From positions 1 to 64,000 of the forward strand of contig NZ_JBEPSD010000004.1 of NCBI RefSeq assembly GCF_040548735.1: 64,000 nt of DNA, in the 5' to 3' direction. The notes below the pieces were generated by a model. It worked only from the letters and a program-made list of their open reading frames with translations, did not search any database and was not told the origin of the DNA. The position numbers and the translations under genes are program-made. Shown in pieces: positions 1-8,664 of this stretch. This stretch comes from Rhodanobacter soli. Its GTDB lineage: Bacteria; Pseudomonadota; Gammaproteobacteria; Xanthomonadales; Rhodanobacteraceae. Every line of letters starts with the position of its first letter. Position 1 is the first letter of the stretch.

Positions 1-552
1 AACAATGGGTTCCGGGATTACAAGTCGGAGCTGGGGCGGTATCTGGAGAGTGATCCGATCGGACTTGGTGGTGGTATCAATACCTATGCCTATGTCGGTG
101 GTAACCCATTGATCCGCGTTGATCCGTATGGGCTATGGACATTGCAGCTAGGCTTCTCACTTCAATATAGCCTAACTATTCCAGGCACAAGCCTAGGTGT
201 TTCAGGAATGGTGGGCATAGGAGCTGCATTTGATACCAAAGGTGAAATCGCGGCTTATGTCTACGTTCCTAGTGGGCCAGGAGGCAGTATTGGCACAAGT
301 GGGGGATCTGCAGGTGTTCAAGTTGAGGTCTCAAATGCTGACACCGTGAATGATCTTGCCGGTCCGTTTACTAATTTGGCCGCTTCTGGTGGCGAAGGCG
401 CTGGAGGAAGCCTTGATGAGTTTTGGGGGAAAGATCACACTGGATGTAAAGACGTAACTGGTGTGGGTGTAACCCTTGGTGGTGGTGTAGGCGCAAATGC
501 ATTTATGGGTCCAACTACAACAACTTTGGGATCGGTAGGGCATTTATGGTAA
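1..552 (+). CDS. RHS-repeat-associated core protein, C-terminal end (5' truncated by window)
   Basis: The frame is open from the first base. The first ~45 residues carry the RHS core hallmark: a [11 protein letters not shown] segment, then [10 protein letters not shown] and VDPYGL. In RHS proteins this core closes the filament shell and everything after it is a variable C-terminal domain, often a toxin. Here the tail is about 138 residues, Gly/Ser/Thr rich ([40 protein letters not shown]) with no nuclease or deaminase motif I recognise, so its activity is unknown. It could be a toxin, a degenerate tip or a membrane-active module. Base composition is lower in GC than the rest of the window, as usual for exchanged RHS tails. 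The stop overlaps the next gene by 7 bp. Confidence 0.85.
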   Translation, partial: NNGFRDYKSELGRYLESDPIGLGGGINTYAYVGGNPLIRVDPYGLWTLQLGFSLQYSLTIPGTSLGVSGMVGIGAAFDTKGEIAAYVYVPSGPGGSIGTSGGSAGVQVEVSNADTVNDLAGPFTNLAASGGEGAGGSLDEFWGKDHTGCKDVTGVGVTLGGGVGANAFMGPTTTTLGSVGHLW

Positions 553-839
553 CCACCAGTAAAGTATTGACAGCCATTAAATGGCTTCTAGTGTCCGTAT
601 GGGCAATAACTGGGTATTCGCGTATACACTATTACGGTGTTTTTACGAGTAATGGGAGCAATAAGGCAACTCTGACAAACCCGATTGAAATTAACGATCA
701 CGGGTCATTGGTCTACGTTACCTTGCATCAAGATCACATTTTAACTTATTTAATTTATATTTCTGTGTCTAGTTTTATTATTGCCGTAATAATCGATTTA
801 TATCAGCGCAAACGTTTCTCAGGCCGAGAAGATCACTGA
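546..839 (+). CDS. Small two-helix membrane protein, candidate immunity partner of the RHS tail
   Basis: This 97-residue protein starts inside the stop region of the RHS gene (7 bp overlap), so translation is probably coupled. It has an N-terminal hydrophobic stretch (about residues 8-24, [12 protein letters not shown]), a polar middle of ~40 residues containing [20 protein letters not shown], and a second helix (about 66-85, [19 protein letters not shown]) followed by a basic tail. This predicts an inner-membrane protein with a periplasmic loop. I do not recognise a family. Position directly behind an RHS C-terminus is the classic place for an immunity gene, which is inference from synteny. 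Low GC matches the RHS tail, suggesting they moved together. Confidence 0.6.
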   Translation: MVTTSKVLTAIKWLLVSVWAITGYSRIHYYGVFTSNGSNKATLTNPIEINDHGSLVYVTLHQDHILTYLIYISVSSFIIAVIIDLYQRKRFSGREDH

Positions 840-968
840 CTTCATCGCAATAGAACTGAATGCTTGGTACCTTTTAGAGATCCAGCTAAATCCTGTAATA
901 TTGAATTAGATGGCAATCGGTTGACGGCCAACTTGAATCATGCAGAAGTTCAACAATAAAAGTCCGAG

Positions 969-1268
969 TTGATTGGTGTTACCAAAGGAAACGTGCCCGC
1001 AAGCATGCAAGGGGGCTTGGTATTTGATGCATATTTGATCCGCAGGAAGAACGATAGAGTACCAGGTCAGGCAATTTGGATACTTCAGGCGACACAAATT
1101 TATGCTGGGAAATCCATTGCTTCCAGGGACAAAAGATTCGAGGTCGTCTCACCGGGTATGCAAGCTGGAGGCGTCGTATTTCTTCGCGACCGAAGATACA
1201 GGGTATTTGCAGTGGAGTTGCACGGACGGCTTTATATCTGGGATGCAACTGTAGTACAGCTAAACTAG
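969..1268 (+). CDS. Hypothetical protein in low-GC patch
   Basis: A 99-codon frame with a TTG start; an in-frame stop lies 10 bases upstream, so no longer version exists. The product is hydrophilic with alternating beta-like segments (VFDAYLIRRKNDRVPGQ, YRVFAVELHGRLYIWDATV). No family recognised and no convincing Shine-Dalgarno seen. It may be a small gene of the RHS accessory patch (orphan immunity genes are common there) or a remnant. Confidence that it is expressed is low. Confidence 0.3.
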   Translation: MIGVTKGNVPASMQGGLVFDAYLIRRKNDRVPGQAIWILQATQIYAGKSIASRDKRFEVVSPGMQAGGVVFLRDRRYRVFAVELHGRLYIWDATVVQLN

Positions 1269-1405
1269 TGTCTCTTGCCATTATTCGTTGAACGTACTTT
1301 TAGTAGGTTTCCCGTCACCATCGCAATGATGATGGACGCCACCAGCCGAGCGATGATCGCGTTGAATCTGTCGGATGACCAAGAGCTCAGGGTCAAGAAA
1401 ACCTA

Positions 1406-1419
1406 GGGGTCAGATTGAG
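1406..1419 (+). repeat. GGGGTCAG-type short repeat, copy 1
   Basis: GGGGTCAGATTGAG, a near copy of the element at 1482-1497 in the same orientation. A CCAGTCTC segment follows this copy and another precedes copy 2. Short GGGTCAG-containing repeats of this look are scattered in Xanthomonadales genomes, often near REP-associated transposase genes; that association is from memory. Confidence 0.5.
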
Positions 1420-1481
1420 CCAGTCTCGCTTTCTCGGACGGTCCGATTAAGCACCTGAGGCCAGTCTCTCGGTGCAACAAA

Positions 1482-1497
1482 ACGGGGTCAGAGTGAG
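1482..1497 (+). repeat. GGGGTCAG-type short repeat, copy 2, at a gene breakpoint
   Basis: ACGGGGTCAGAGTGAG. Read on the minus strand it forms the point where an exported NTF2-like coding sequence stops making sense, so the repeat marks a deletion or insertion junction. Confidence 0.5.
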
Positions 1498-1641
1498 ATG
1501 GCCGTCGCCACGGGCCGAGGCGTCGGAGAACGCCTGCGAGAGGCGGGTGATCGCGGCGGTGTCCGTCTCGGCAGCCCACACGCCGCTCGTCGAGACGAGC
1601 GCCGCAACCAGCATGAAACCTTGCAGGCAGCCCTGGCGCAT
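1482..1641 (-). pseudogene. 5' fragment of an exported NTF2-like (SnoaL/DUF4440-type) protein, truncated at a repeat
   Basis: From an ATG at 1641 the minus strand encodes a good signal peptide (LQGFMLVAALVSTSGVWAA), then ETDTAAITRLSQAFSDASARGDG. That second segment is the typical first helix of DUF4440/SnoaL-like proteins, where a 'F..A...GD' pattern precedes the first strand. The similarity ends abruptly after about 48 residues at the GGGGTCAG repeat; the frame then runs on to a stop at 1447 without family character. A full family member would be ~140-160 residues. This reads as a gene cut by recombination at the repeat. Confidence 0.5.
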
Positions 1642-1990
1642 CGTGGCATCTTCGGTTGGCGGTGGCGAAGCTTAGGCGCGTCGTCGTGGAACCAACGCGT
1701 GCAGGAAGTCATGCGCCTGCAGGCAGCACGGCAGATCGACGGTCGTGCGACTGGCGTCATTGAACGTCGACCAGCAGATCCACAGCGCACTTCAAAGCGT
1801 GACCCCGCCACCGATGTGACCGAACGAACCTGGCGGATCATCCGTACCGGCAAGTCGTTCCACAGACTGGTCCATACGTCGCGAGCAACCTGCCTGCATG
1901 CTGCGCGAACTGACGGGCGCCGGTGATATGGCTTTTTATCACTCGCGCGGGTGCGGCTATGCTGGTCCGATCCATGCCGGGAGTGAACCC
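1642..1990. other. Intergenic region without a convincing gene
   Basis: About 350 bases between the truncated NTF2-like gene and the gamma-glutamyltransferase start. Frames are open on both strands because of high GC, but none shows protein-like composition. It presumably holds the divergent promoters. The only usable signal is GGGAG at 1979-1983 ahead of the ATG at 1991. Confidence 0.4.
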
Positions 1991-3805
1991 ATGTCCGATC
2001 CAAACACAGCGCGACTCGATGCCAGGCCAGCCACGCACGCGGAGGCGTTTCACGGCAGCCGATGGAGGCGCCGCGCCCTGCTGGTGGCGACGCTGGCAGT
2101 GTTCAGCGCACTGGCTAACGCCCAGAACGTCAATCCCGACGAGACCGGCCATGAGTCCGTCAGCACCCGGGCGGCACTGCAGAACGCCAGGCCGGTAACC
2201 GCCAGACATGCCATGGTGGTCAGTGCAGAGCACCTGGCCACGATGGTGGGCGTGGACATTCTCAAACGCGGCGGCAATGCCGTGGACGCCGCCGTGGCGG
2301 TCGGTTTTGCGGAAGCCGTGGTGCATCCGTGCTGCGGCAATATCGGTGGCGGTGGGTTCATGACCATCCACCTCAAGGATGGCCGCAACCTGTTCCTCAA
2401 TTTCCGCGAGAAGGCGCCTTCGAAGGCGACACCGACGATGTTCCAGGACGCCGACGGCAATGTCGTCGAGGGACGCAGTACCGACAGCTATCTCGGTGTG
2501 GGCGTACCGGGCACGGTGATGGGGTTCGCTACCGCGTTGAAGGCCTACGGCACGATGTCGCTGCAACAGCTCATCGCGCCGGCCATCAAGCTGGCCCGCG
2601 ACGGCTACGTGCTCCAGCAGGGCGACGTCGACAGCCTCGACTCGAGCACCGACGATTTTGCGAAGCATGCCAACGTGGCGGCGATCTTCCTCAACCATGG
2701 CAAGCCGTTCAAGGTCGGCGAGCGGCTGGTGCAGAAGGATCTCGCGCACACACTCGAGCTGATCGCGAAAGGCGGCACCAAGGCGTTCTACGAGGGCCCG
2801 ATTGCCCACGCCGTGGTCAAGGGCAGCGATGCCAACGGCGGCATCCTGTCGTTGCGCGACTTTGCCGACTACACCGCGCAGTGGGAAACGCCGATCCAGT
2901 GCGAGTACCGCGGCTACACCGTGGTGTCGGCGCCACCGCCGAGCTCGGGCGGCACCACGCTCTGCCTGATCCTGCAGATCATCAAGCCTTACCCGCTCGC
3001 CAAGTGGGGCTACGGCTCGGTCGACAGCGTGCACTACCTGGTCGAGGCCGAGCGCCGCGCCTTTGCCGACCGCAACACCTACCTGGGCGATCCGGCCTTC
3101 GTGCACAACCCGATCGACACGCTGCTCTCGGACGCGCACGCGGCGAAGCTTCGCGCCACCATCAAGCCGGACAAGGCCACGCCGTCATCCGAGGTCCAGG
3201 GCAGCCTGGGCGCGCCCGAAGGCAATCACACCACGCACTACTCCGTGGTCGACAAGGACGGCAACGCCGTCGCCGTCACCTACACCGTCAACTTCCTGTT
3301 CGGCAACAAACAGATCGCCGGCGACACGGGCTTCTTCCTCAACGACGAAATGGACGACTTCACCGGCAAGCCCGGCGTGGCCAACGGGGCCGGCCTGGTC
3401 CAGGGCGTGATCAACCGGGTCGAGCCGGGCAAGCGACCCTTGAGCTCCATGACGCCAACCATCGTGCTGCGCGACGGCAAGCCGTTCATGCTCACGGGCA
3501 GTCCCGGCAGCGCCACCATCATCTCGTCCACGTTGGAGAGCTTCCTCAACGTGGTCGACTTCGGCATGAACATGCAGCAAGCCGTCAACGCGCCACGACT
3601 GCACCAGCAGTGGTATCCGGACGTCGTTTACGCGGGGCAGGGCCTGCTCACGCCGAAGTCGCAGCAAACCCTGGAAGCGATGGGCTACACATTCAAGCAG
3701 TTCAGCGGGGGCGCGGTCGAAGCGATCCTGCTCAATCCAAAGACCGGCCTGCTGGAAGGCGCCAATGACCCCCGTCGTCCAGCCGGTCTGGCAGCCGGCT
3801 ATTGA
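1991..3805 (+). CDS. ggt: Gamma-glutamyltransferase (glutathione hydrolase), exported
   Basis: A 604-residue Ntn-hydrolase that cleaves the gamma-glutamyl bond of glutathione and related compounds in the periplasm, releasing glutamate and Cys-Gly. An internal signal peptide (RWRRRALLVATLAVFSALANA) ends near residue 45. The family-defining GGNAVDAAVA, CCGNIGGGGFM and PGTVMGF blocks lie in the large subunit. The autoprocessing site is NHTTHYSVVDKDG: Thr414, first of the two threonines, would become the N-terminal nucleophile of the small subunit. The later PLSSMTPTI and GSPGSATI blocks bind the substrate carboxylate. Start chosen at 1991 because GGGAG precedes it; a longer frame from 1898 lacks family support. 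Stands alone on this strand. Confidence 0.95.
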   Translation: MSDPNTARLDARPATHAEAFHGSRWRRRALLVATLAVFSALANAQNVNPDETGHESVSTRAALQNARPVTARHAMVVSAEHLATMVGVDILKRGGNAVDAAVAVGFAEAVVHPCCGNIGGGGFMTIHLKDGRNLFLNFREKAPSKATPTMFQDADGNVVEGRSTDSYLGVGVPGTVMGFATALKAYGTMSLQQLIAPAIKLARDGYVLQQGDVDSLDSSTDDFAKHANVAAIFLNHGKPFKVGERLVQKDLAHTLELIAKGGTKAFYEGPIAHAVVKGSDANGGILSLRDFADYTAQWETPIQCEYRGYTVVSAPPPSSGGTTLCLILQIIKPYPLAKWGYGSVDSVHYLVEAERRAFADRNTYLGDPAFVHNPIDTLLSDAHAAKLRATIKPDKATPSSEVQGSLGAPEGNHTTHYSVVDKDGNAVAVTYTVNFLFGNKQIAGDTGFFLNDEMDDFTGKPGVANGAGLVQGVINRVEPGKRPLSSMTPTIVLRDGKPFMLTGSPGSATIISSTLESFLNVVDFGMNMQQAVNAPRLHQQWYPDVVYAGQGLLTPKSQQTLEAMGYTFKQFSGGAVEAILLNPKTGLLEGANDPRRPAGLAAGY

Positions 3806-3911
3806 TGGGTTCTTCACGCAAGAACAGGGGCCATGTTCATTTTATTCGGATGGCTAAATGGGCCACGGGGTCAACCGGGCTATCGTGCCGTCCTGATCAC
3901 GAAGAAACGCC

Positions 3912-4193
3912 ATGACGAAAAGCTACACCCCACCTCTGACCACGAACCCGCATGGCCCTCTCTACCGAGTCGATAAAGGGATCAGGGCAGCGCAGCAACG
4001 GCTGGATGCCGCCATCGACGCGAAGCGGCATCACACCAACCAGAATCTCGCCCACGAGGTGATCAAAGAGGCTCGCGAAGGACTCAAAAAGTCTGAGCAG
4101 TTGCGTGTGCTCAAGATCAAGGAACTCGCGCAGAAGGCCGCGGAGATCGATGAAGAACGGGGCCGCGTTCACTTGAATCCCCCAAGGAAGTGA
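3912..4193 (+). CDS. Small coiled-coil hypothetical protein
   Basis: A 93-residue, highly charged protein with long predicted helices (DKGIRAAQQRLDAAIDAKRH and VIKEAREGLKKSEQLRVLK) and heptad-like spacing. No signal peptide, no family recognised. It starts at ATG after GAAGAAACGCC. Its TGA stop lies inside the inverted copy of the GGGTCAG-type repeat at 4190-4208, so the native C-terminus may have been altered when the repeat arrived. The separate, helix-rich composition makes it a plausible real gene. Confidence 0.5.
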   Translation: MTKSYTPPLTTNPHGPLYRVDKGIRAAQQRLDAAIDAKRHHTNQNLAHEVIKEAREGLKKSEQLRVLKIKELAQKAAEIDEERGRVHLNPPRK

Positions 4194-4208
4194 ACCTGAC
4201 CCGTTTTT
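4190..4208 (-). repeat. GGGTCAG-type short repeat, inverted copy
   Basis: GTGAACCTGACCCGTTTTT is the reverse complement of ACGGGTCAGGTTCAC and matches the pattern of the copies at 1406 and 1482 (ACGGGGTCAGAGTGAG). It provides the stop codon of the preceding ORF. Confidence 0.5.
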
Positions 4209-4367
4209 CTCATCGGACCGGCATGGGGAGTGCTATCGTTTTTATGCAGGCCCTGGCAGTGAAAGCCAACGGCGAACCCTGATTTCGCGCAGGCCTGCGG
4301 GTCTGGCGGTCCGCACGCGCCGCGACCGCCATGCTGTCCAGAGCGGCATTGCGAAGAGGTGAGCGCC

Positions 4368-5192
4368 ATGAGTGGTCATCATGCCGACGCGGTGTTTGCG
4401 GGTTCTGTCCCGGAACTCTACGACACGTACATGGTGCCGCTGATCTTTGCGCCGTATGCGACGGATCTGGCGAGCCGGTTGAGGCCGAGGCGTCTTTCCC
4501 GGGTGCTGGAAATCGCCGCCGGTACCGGCGTGGCCACGCGTGCGATGGCGGCGGCGCTGCCGGAAAGCTGCGCGATCGTCGCCACCGATTTGAACCAGGC
4601 GATGCTCGATCATGCCCGCGCCGTGGGAACCCCTCGCGCCGTCGAATGGCGCCAGGCAGACGCGTTGCAATTGCCGTTCGAGGACGCGACGTTCGATGCC
4701 GTCGTGTGCCAGTTCGGCGCGATGTTCTTTCCGGACAAGTCCAGGGCGTTCGCCGAGGCGCGTCGGGTGCTGAGAAAAGGGGGCGTCTTCATTTTCAGCG
4801 TGTGGGACCGGATCGCAGAAAACGAATTCGCCGACGTCGTCACCACCGCGCTGGCATCCGTCTTTCCGTGGGACCCGCCGCGCTTCATGGCCCGCACGCC
4901 GCACGGTTATCACGATCGCGAGCTCATTGCGCGGGACCTGGCCAACGCCGGTTTCACCCGCTCGCCGCGGATCGACACCGTCGCGGCGCGCAGCCGCGCA
5001 GAGTCTCCCCGTGTCGCCGCCATGGCTTATTGCCACGGCACCCCGCTGCGGAACGAGATCGAGGCCCGCGATGCCGCCCGGCTCGGTGTAGCTACCGAGG
5101 TCGCCGCGGAAGCCATCGCCAGGCGATTCGGGCGGGGCAGTGTCGACGGCAAGATCCAGGCGCACGTTGTTACTGTTGAAGCTGGCGACTGA
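4368..5192 (+). CDS. Class I SAM-dependent methyltransferase (UbiE/Methyltransf_11 type)
   Basis: Cytosolic 274-residue protein. Motif I is VLEIAAGTGVATRAMA (about residues 49-64), motif II acidic residue is in IVATDLNQAMLDHA, then RQADALQLPFEDATFDAVVCQFG (motif III/IV) and ARRVLRKGGVFIFSVWD (post-III). This is the usual small-molecule methyltransferase layout; the acceptor substrate cannot be told from sequence. Start taken at ATG 4368 because AGAGGTG sits 7-13 bases upstream; a GTG at 4359 is inside that ribosome-binding site. Neighbours give no pathway clue. Confidence 0.85.
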   Translation: MSGHHADAVFAGSVPELYDTYMVPLIFAPYATDLASRLRPRRLSRVLEIAAGTGVATRAMAAALPESCAIVATDLNQAMLDHARAVGTPRAVEWRQADALQLPFEDATFDAVVCQFGAMFFPDKSRAFAEARRVLRKGGVFIFSVWDRIAENEFADVVTTALASVFPWDPPRFMARTPHGYHDRELIARDLANAGFTRSPRIDTVAARSRAESPRVAAMAYCHGTPLRNEIEARDAARLGVATEVAAEAIARRFGRGSVDGKIQAHVVTVEAGD

Positions 5193-5364
5193 CAGGTAAG
5201 CATCGCGGCCAGCTGACCGCGTCCGAAAAGATGCCAGTGGCAATGGCTGTGGCCAGAGATGCCGGGCACGGTCCTGCCATCGCGAGCGAACTGATCCGGC
5301 GCCTGCGAAAGGACTAGACTGGCGTCGGTAAACGTTCCCGCCCCTGGGCGTGGAGGGTTTCGGC

Positions 5365-6444
5365 ATGGTGACCTGGGCGTACGCGGCAATCCTGGCATGG
5401 TCCGTTGCCATGCCTGCGCCGGCCACGTCGGTTGCGCCGGTTGACTCGGTCACGGCGGCCGCGCCGGCCGTGTCGCCGATGCCGCGCCCGGAGCAGGTGA
5501 TGGCGGTGCCGCCGGAGCTGCGTGCGCAGCTGCAGCAACAGGTCATCGATGCCAGCGGTTCCGGAAGGTCGCGACTGGAACGGCTGGTGGGCTTCCTGTT
5601 CCAGAAGTCGGGCCTGGGCATGGAGTATTCGGCCGACGCCACGTTGACCATCGAACAGGCCTACCGCACTCGCAAGGCCAATTGCCTGACCTTCACCCTG
5701 CTGACCGTGGCGCTGGCGCACGAGTCCGGCTTGCAGGCCTACGGGCAGGAGCTTGACGACGTCGTGGCCTGGCGCGTGGGCGACGACATCGTCTACCGGT
5801 TCAACCACGTCAACGCAGGCATCGCCATTGGCCGCTCGCGCCTCACGGTGGATGTGGCGCGGGATCTGGTGATGTCGCACAAGCCACCCCAGCGGATTTC
5901 CGACCAGCACCTGCTGGCGCTCTACTACAACAACCGCGCCGCCGAGTTGCTTGCCGGTGCCTCGCCCGCGGCGGCCGCTCCGTACATGGCCATGGCGCTG
6001 CAACTGGCCCCGCGCTATGCCAGCGCCTGGGCCAATGCCGGCGTGTTGCACCTGCGCGAGGGCGACCCGCGGGCGGCCGAACGCGATTACCTGAAGGCGC
6101 TGGCGCTCGACCCGGTAAACGCAGGCGCGCTGATGAACCTGGTGGCGCTGTACCGGAACAACGGCGACGAGGCGCGCCGCGCCGTCTATGCACGGCGTCT
6201 CGAGAAGGTCCAGGTGAAAGACCCCTACTTCCAGTTCCTGCAGGCCGAGGACAATGAGAAGCAGGGCGATTACGCGGGTGCCGTGCAGCACTACCGGCGG
6301 GCCATCCGCCTTTATGACGGCGACTCGCGTTTCTACCTCGGACTGGCCCGCGCCTATCGGCAACTGGGCGAGGAGCGCCACGCACGCCGGGCCATGAACC
6401 GCGCCGCCGCGCTAAGCCGCCGCAGCGCCGGGAGCAGGAACTAG
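5365..6444 (+). CDS. Exported transglutaminase-like / tetratricopeptide-repeat protein
   Basis: A 359-residue protein with an N-terminal hydrophobic signal (WAYAAILAWSVAMPAPA). Residues ~75-130 contain TRKANCLTFTLLTVALAHE, the Cys-containing block of transglutaminase-like/SirB1-like domains, followed by a His-bearing strand (YRFNHVNAGIAI). From about residue 185 on there are at least four TPR units (ALYYNNRAAELLAGASPAAA; ASAWANAGVLHLREGDPRAA; AGALMNLVALYRNNGDEARR; GDYAGAVQHYRRAIRLYDGD). The combination points to a periplasmic scaffold, possibly with vestigial peptidase fold. ATG 5365 follows GGAGGG; an upstream in-frame GTG at 5350 lacks that. Confidence 0.75.
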   Translation: MVTWAYAAILAWSVAMPAPATSVAPVDSVTAAAPAVSPMPRPEQVMAVPPELRAQLQQQVIDASGSGRSRLERLVGFLFQKSGLGMEYSADATLTIEQAYRTRKANCLTFTLLTVALAHESGLQAYGQELDDVVAWRVGDDIVYRFNHVNAGIAIGRSRLTVDVARDLVMSHKPPQRISDQHLLALYYNNRAAELLAGASPAAAAPYMAMALQLAPRYASAWANAGVLHLREGDPRAAERDYLKALALDPVNAGALMNLVALYRNNGDEARRAVYARRLEKVQVKDPYFQFLQAEDNEKQGDYAGAVQHYRRAIRLYDGDSRFYLGLARAYRQLGEERHARRAMNRAAALSRRSAGSRN

Positions 6445-6577
6445 GGTCGAGCCAAAGCCGGAGTGTGCTTTTCGAGTGGGCCGGAGGAGCTGGCCGGTTC
6501 GGAACTTCGTTGTATGCGACAGGCTGCCGCGCGGATTCGGGTCCCGGTACCACACTGGATCGGCGCCCCGTTCGTTT

Positions 6578-7492
6578 TCAGTAGAAGCGGATGCCCGGCC
6601 TGAGCACGAGCTGGAAGAACAGCAGCAACCCCAGGACCGCGGCGAACAGGTAGGCGAGCGACGGGGCGGTCGTGGTTCCGTTGGCCCTGGCGTCGCGCAC
6701 GCGCCAGGCTCCCGCCTGGATCCAGGGGATGCCACAAAGGAGTACCAGCAAGGGCACGACGAGGACCTCGAGCAGTTCGCGCGGAACGCGGAACGGGACG
6801 ACCAGCGCGGTGGCGAGCAGCGCCGGCAGGGTTATGGTGCGGAACACGAAACGTGCGCGGAAACCAGGACCCTCGATGTGCTCGCGGACATGGGCGAGCT
6901 CGAGCGCCGGACGCCGGAATTGCAACGCGACGGCCGGCATCAGGCCCAGGGCGAGCAGGCCCGCACCGATGCGCGCGGTTTCGCCGAAGTGCAGATAGCT
7001 CATTGCCATGCCGACGTCGCTGCCCTGGCTCAGCGACCCGATGACGACCTGCGGCAACGCCATGAAGCAGCCGCAGTACGCCATCCAGTACAGGAACAAC
7101 CGGGTGCCGTCCGATCGTTCCCGCGGCCGCCCGAGCAGCCACAGGCAGAACAGGCCGACGGACAGGGTCGCCAGCGCGCCGGTGCCCTGGAACAGGCCGG
7201 CAAGCGGATTCGTGCCTTCCCAGCTGTGGTTGTTGTGGTACAGGGTTGGGCGCAGGCCGGGCGTGAGTGCCTTGGGCAGCACCAGGAACAGTTCCTGGAT
7301 GAAGAACGTCAGGTTGAACGCGAGCACGTAGAGCAGCGTCGACGCCGCCGTGAGCCGCCAGCTTCCGGCAATGGCGGCATGGTCGCCATGTGTGCGGCGA
7401 GCGGATACGGCGCCGGCCACTCCCAGCGCCAGCGGAGCCGCAACGATCGTCAGCGCCGAGGCTGCGAGGATCAGTACCGGTCCGGCAGTCAT
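6578..7492 (-). CDS. Polytopic membrane protein of unknown function
   Basis: 304 residues with about seven to eight hydrophobic segments, starting with an N-out helix (VLILAASALTIVAAPLALGV) and including LLYVLAFNLTFFIQELFLVL, LATLSVGLFCLWLLG and a C-terminal LLEVLVVPLLVLLCGIPW. One loop has conserved-looking polar content (TPGLRPTLYHNNHSWEGTNP), which could line a cavity. I do not recognise a family. It lies alone on the minus strand between two plus-strand genes, so it has its own promoter in the 187-base gap to 7680. Confidence 0.7.
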   Translation of the reverse strand: MTAGPVLILAASALTIVAAPLALGVAGAVSARRTHGDHAAIAGSWRLTAASTLLYVLAFNLTFFIQELFLVLPKALTPGLRPTLYHNNHSWEGTNPLAGLFQGTGALATLSVGLFCLWLLGRPRERSDGTRLFLYWMAYCGCFMALPQVVIGSLSQGSDVGMAMSYLHFGETARIGAGLLALGLMPAVALQFRRPALELAHVREHIEGPGFRARFVFRTITLPALLATALVVPFRVPRELLEVLVVPLLVLLCGIPWIQAGAWRVRDARANGTTTAPSLAYLFAAVLGLLLFFQLVLRPGIRFY

Positions 7493-7679
7493 GCTCCGCG
7501 ATCTCCTGAAATGCCAAGGGACATTCTGTCGGCGCGCGCCCGCAGGGTCGATATGCCGTCGGTCACGCCGGAGTCCCGCAACGGGAAAGCCGCCGACCTG
7601 CCTTGCGGGCCGGACGTATACTGATCCCCGCTGCTCCGCCGCCGCGACAGGCGGCCTGTTCCGCTACGGGAGATCTGCC

Positions 7680-8195
7680 ATGAAATCTTCCCCGCTGTTC
7701 CGTTTTCTGTGTCTGGCCTGTCTGGCCCTTGCTTCGGTGACCGCATGGGCGGCGACGCCGCCGGACAACGTCAGCGTTCGCTACAAGGATCCCCAGCATT
7801 TCACCGAGGCAAGACGCAATTTCGGGTTGCACCTGGTCAGGCCCGACGCCTACCTGGAGCCGCTCAGGACCTACATCGCCCAACGTGCCGCGCGCATTCT
7901 GGCGCCGGGCCAGCGGCTGGACATCGAGGTGACCGACGTGGTCCGTGCCGGCCAATACGAGCCGTGGCGTGGTCCCGACTTCAACGACGTGCGCATCATC
8001 AAGGACATTTATCCGCCGCGCATCGACCTGAATTTCACCTTGTACGGCGCCGACGGCAAGGTGCTGCGCGAGGGCAGCCGCAAGCTGCGCGACGCGGCTT
8101 TTCTCAGCCGCAGTTCGCCCGTGGATCAGGACTCGCTGCGCTACGAGAAATCCCTGATCGATCTCTGGCTGCGCAAGGGCGCCGAGAAGCTTTGA
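7680..8195 (+). CDS. DUF3016-type exported protein
   Basis: A 171-residue secreted protein. The signal peptide LFRFLCLACLALASVTAWAA is cleaved around residue 25. The mature part has the DUF3016 pattern: NVSVRYKDPQHFTEAR near the start, YIAQRAARILAPGQRLDIEVTD, and DVRIIKDIYPPRIDLNF followed by DGKVLREGSRKLRD. The family is periplasmic in gammaproteobacteria and has no assigned activity as far as I know. ATG 7680 follows GGGAGATCTGCC. It is monocistronic here. Confidence 0.75.
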   Translation: MKSSPLFRFLCLACLALASVTAWAATPPDNVSVRYKDPQHFTEARRNFGLHLVRPDAYLEPLRTYIAQRAARILAPGQRLDIEVTDVVRAGQYEPWRGPDFNDVRIIKDIYPPRIDLNFTLYGADGKVLREGSRKLRDAAFLSRSSPVDQDSLRYEKSLIDLWLRKGAEKL

Positions 8196-8256
8196 GAAGG
8201 TCGTCGCTGGCGGCCACGGCCCCAGCCCCGTCTTGCTGCCGTCGATCGCCGGGTGA

Positions 8257-8664
8257 TCACGGCCCGCGGCGGGAAGTGATCGCGATCCCTGCCAGCAGGG
8301 ATTTCGTGACCGGTGTCTTGCCTGCCACGTCGAGCAGGTGGGCCCATTGCTCGTCGCTGAGCGGGTTCGAAGTCGCAAGCACGCGCCGGATGCTTGTTCC
8401 CGTGTCCTCGCTCTTTGAAAGCTCCAGGTCGACGTGGATCTCTCCCACGTCCCAGCCCTTCCTTTCGGCGTACATCTGCAGGGTCATCGCCGTGCACGCA
8501 CCCAGACTCGCCAGCAGGTAGTCGTAGGGCGCGGGCCCGGCATCCTGGCCGCCGTGTAACGCCGACTCGTCGGCAACCAGGTCGTGCCTGCCGGTGGCGA
8601 TGACCGTTCGGTAGTGCGTGGAAGTGGACTTCGCGCTTGCGCTGGAAACAGGTTTCAGATGCAT
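8257..8664 (-). CDS. OsmC family protein (peroxiredoxin-like or OsmC-like fold)
   Basis: A 135-residue cytosolic protein. HYRTVIATGRHDLVADES opens the OsmC beta-sheet and GPAPYDYLLASLGACTAMTL is the diagnostic block containing the first reactive Cys. The second half (HVDLELSK, IRRVLATSNPLSDEQWAHLL, TPVTKSL) lacks the usual second redox cysteine of Ohr/OsmC enzymes, so peroxide reduction is doubtful and this may be the YhfA-like branch. ATG 8664 is preceded by GGAG at a spacing of about 10; the longer open frame upstream has no family support. Confidence 0.85.
   Translation of the reverse strand: MHLKPVSSASAKSTSTHYRTVIATGRHDLVADESALHGGQDAGPAPYDYLLASLGACTAMTLQMYAERKGWDVGEIHVDLELSKSEDTGTSIRRVLATSNPLSDEQWAHLLDVAGKTPVTKSLLAGIAITSRRGP

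Noticed and set aside
1498-1926. Possible plus-strand gene before ggt
   Set aside because: Arg-rich, no ribosome-binding site, antisense to the NTF2-like fragment which has a real signal peptide.
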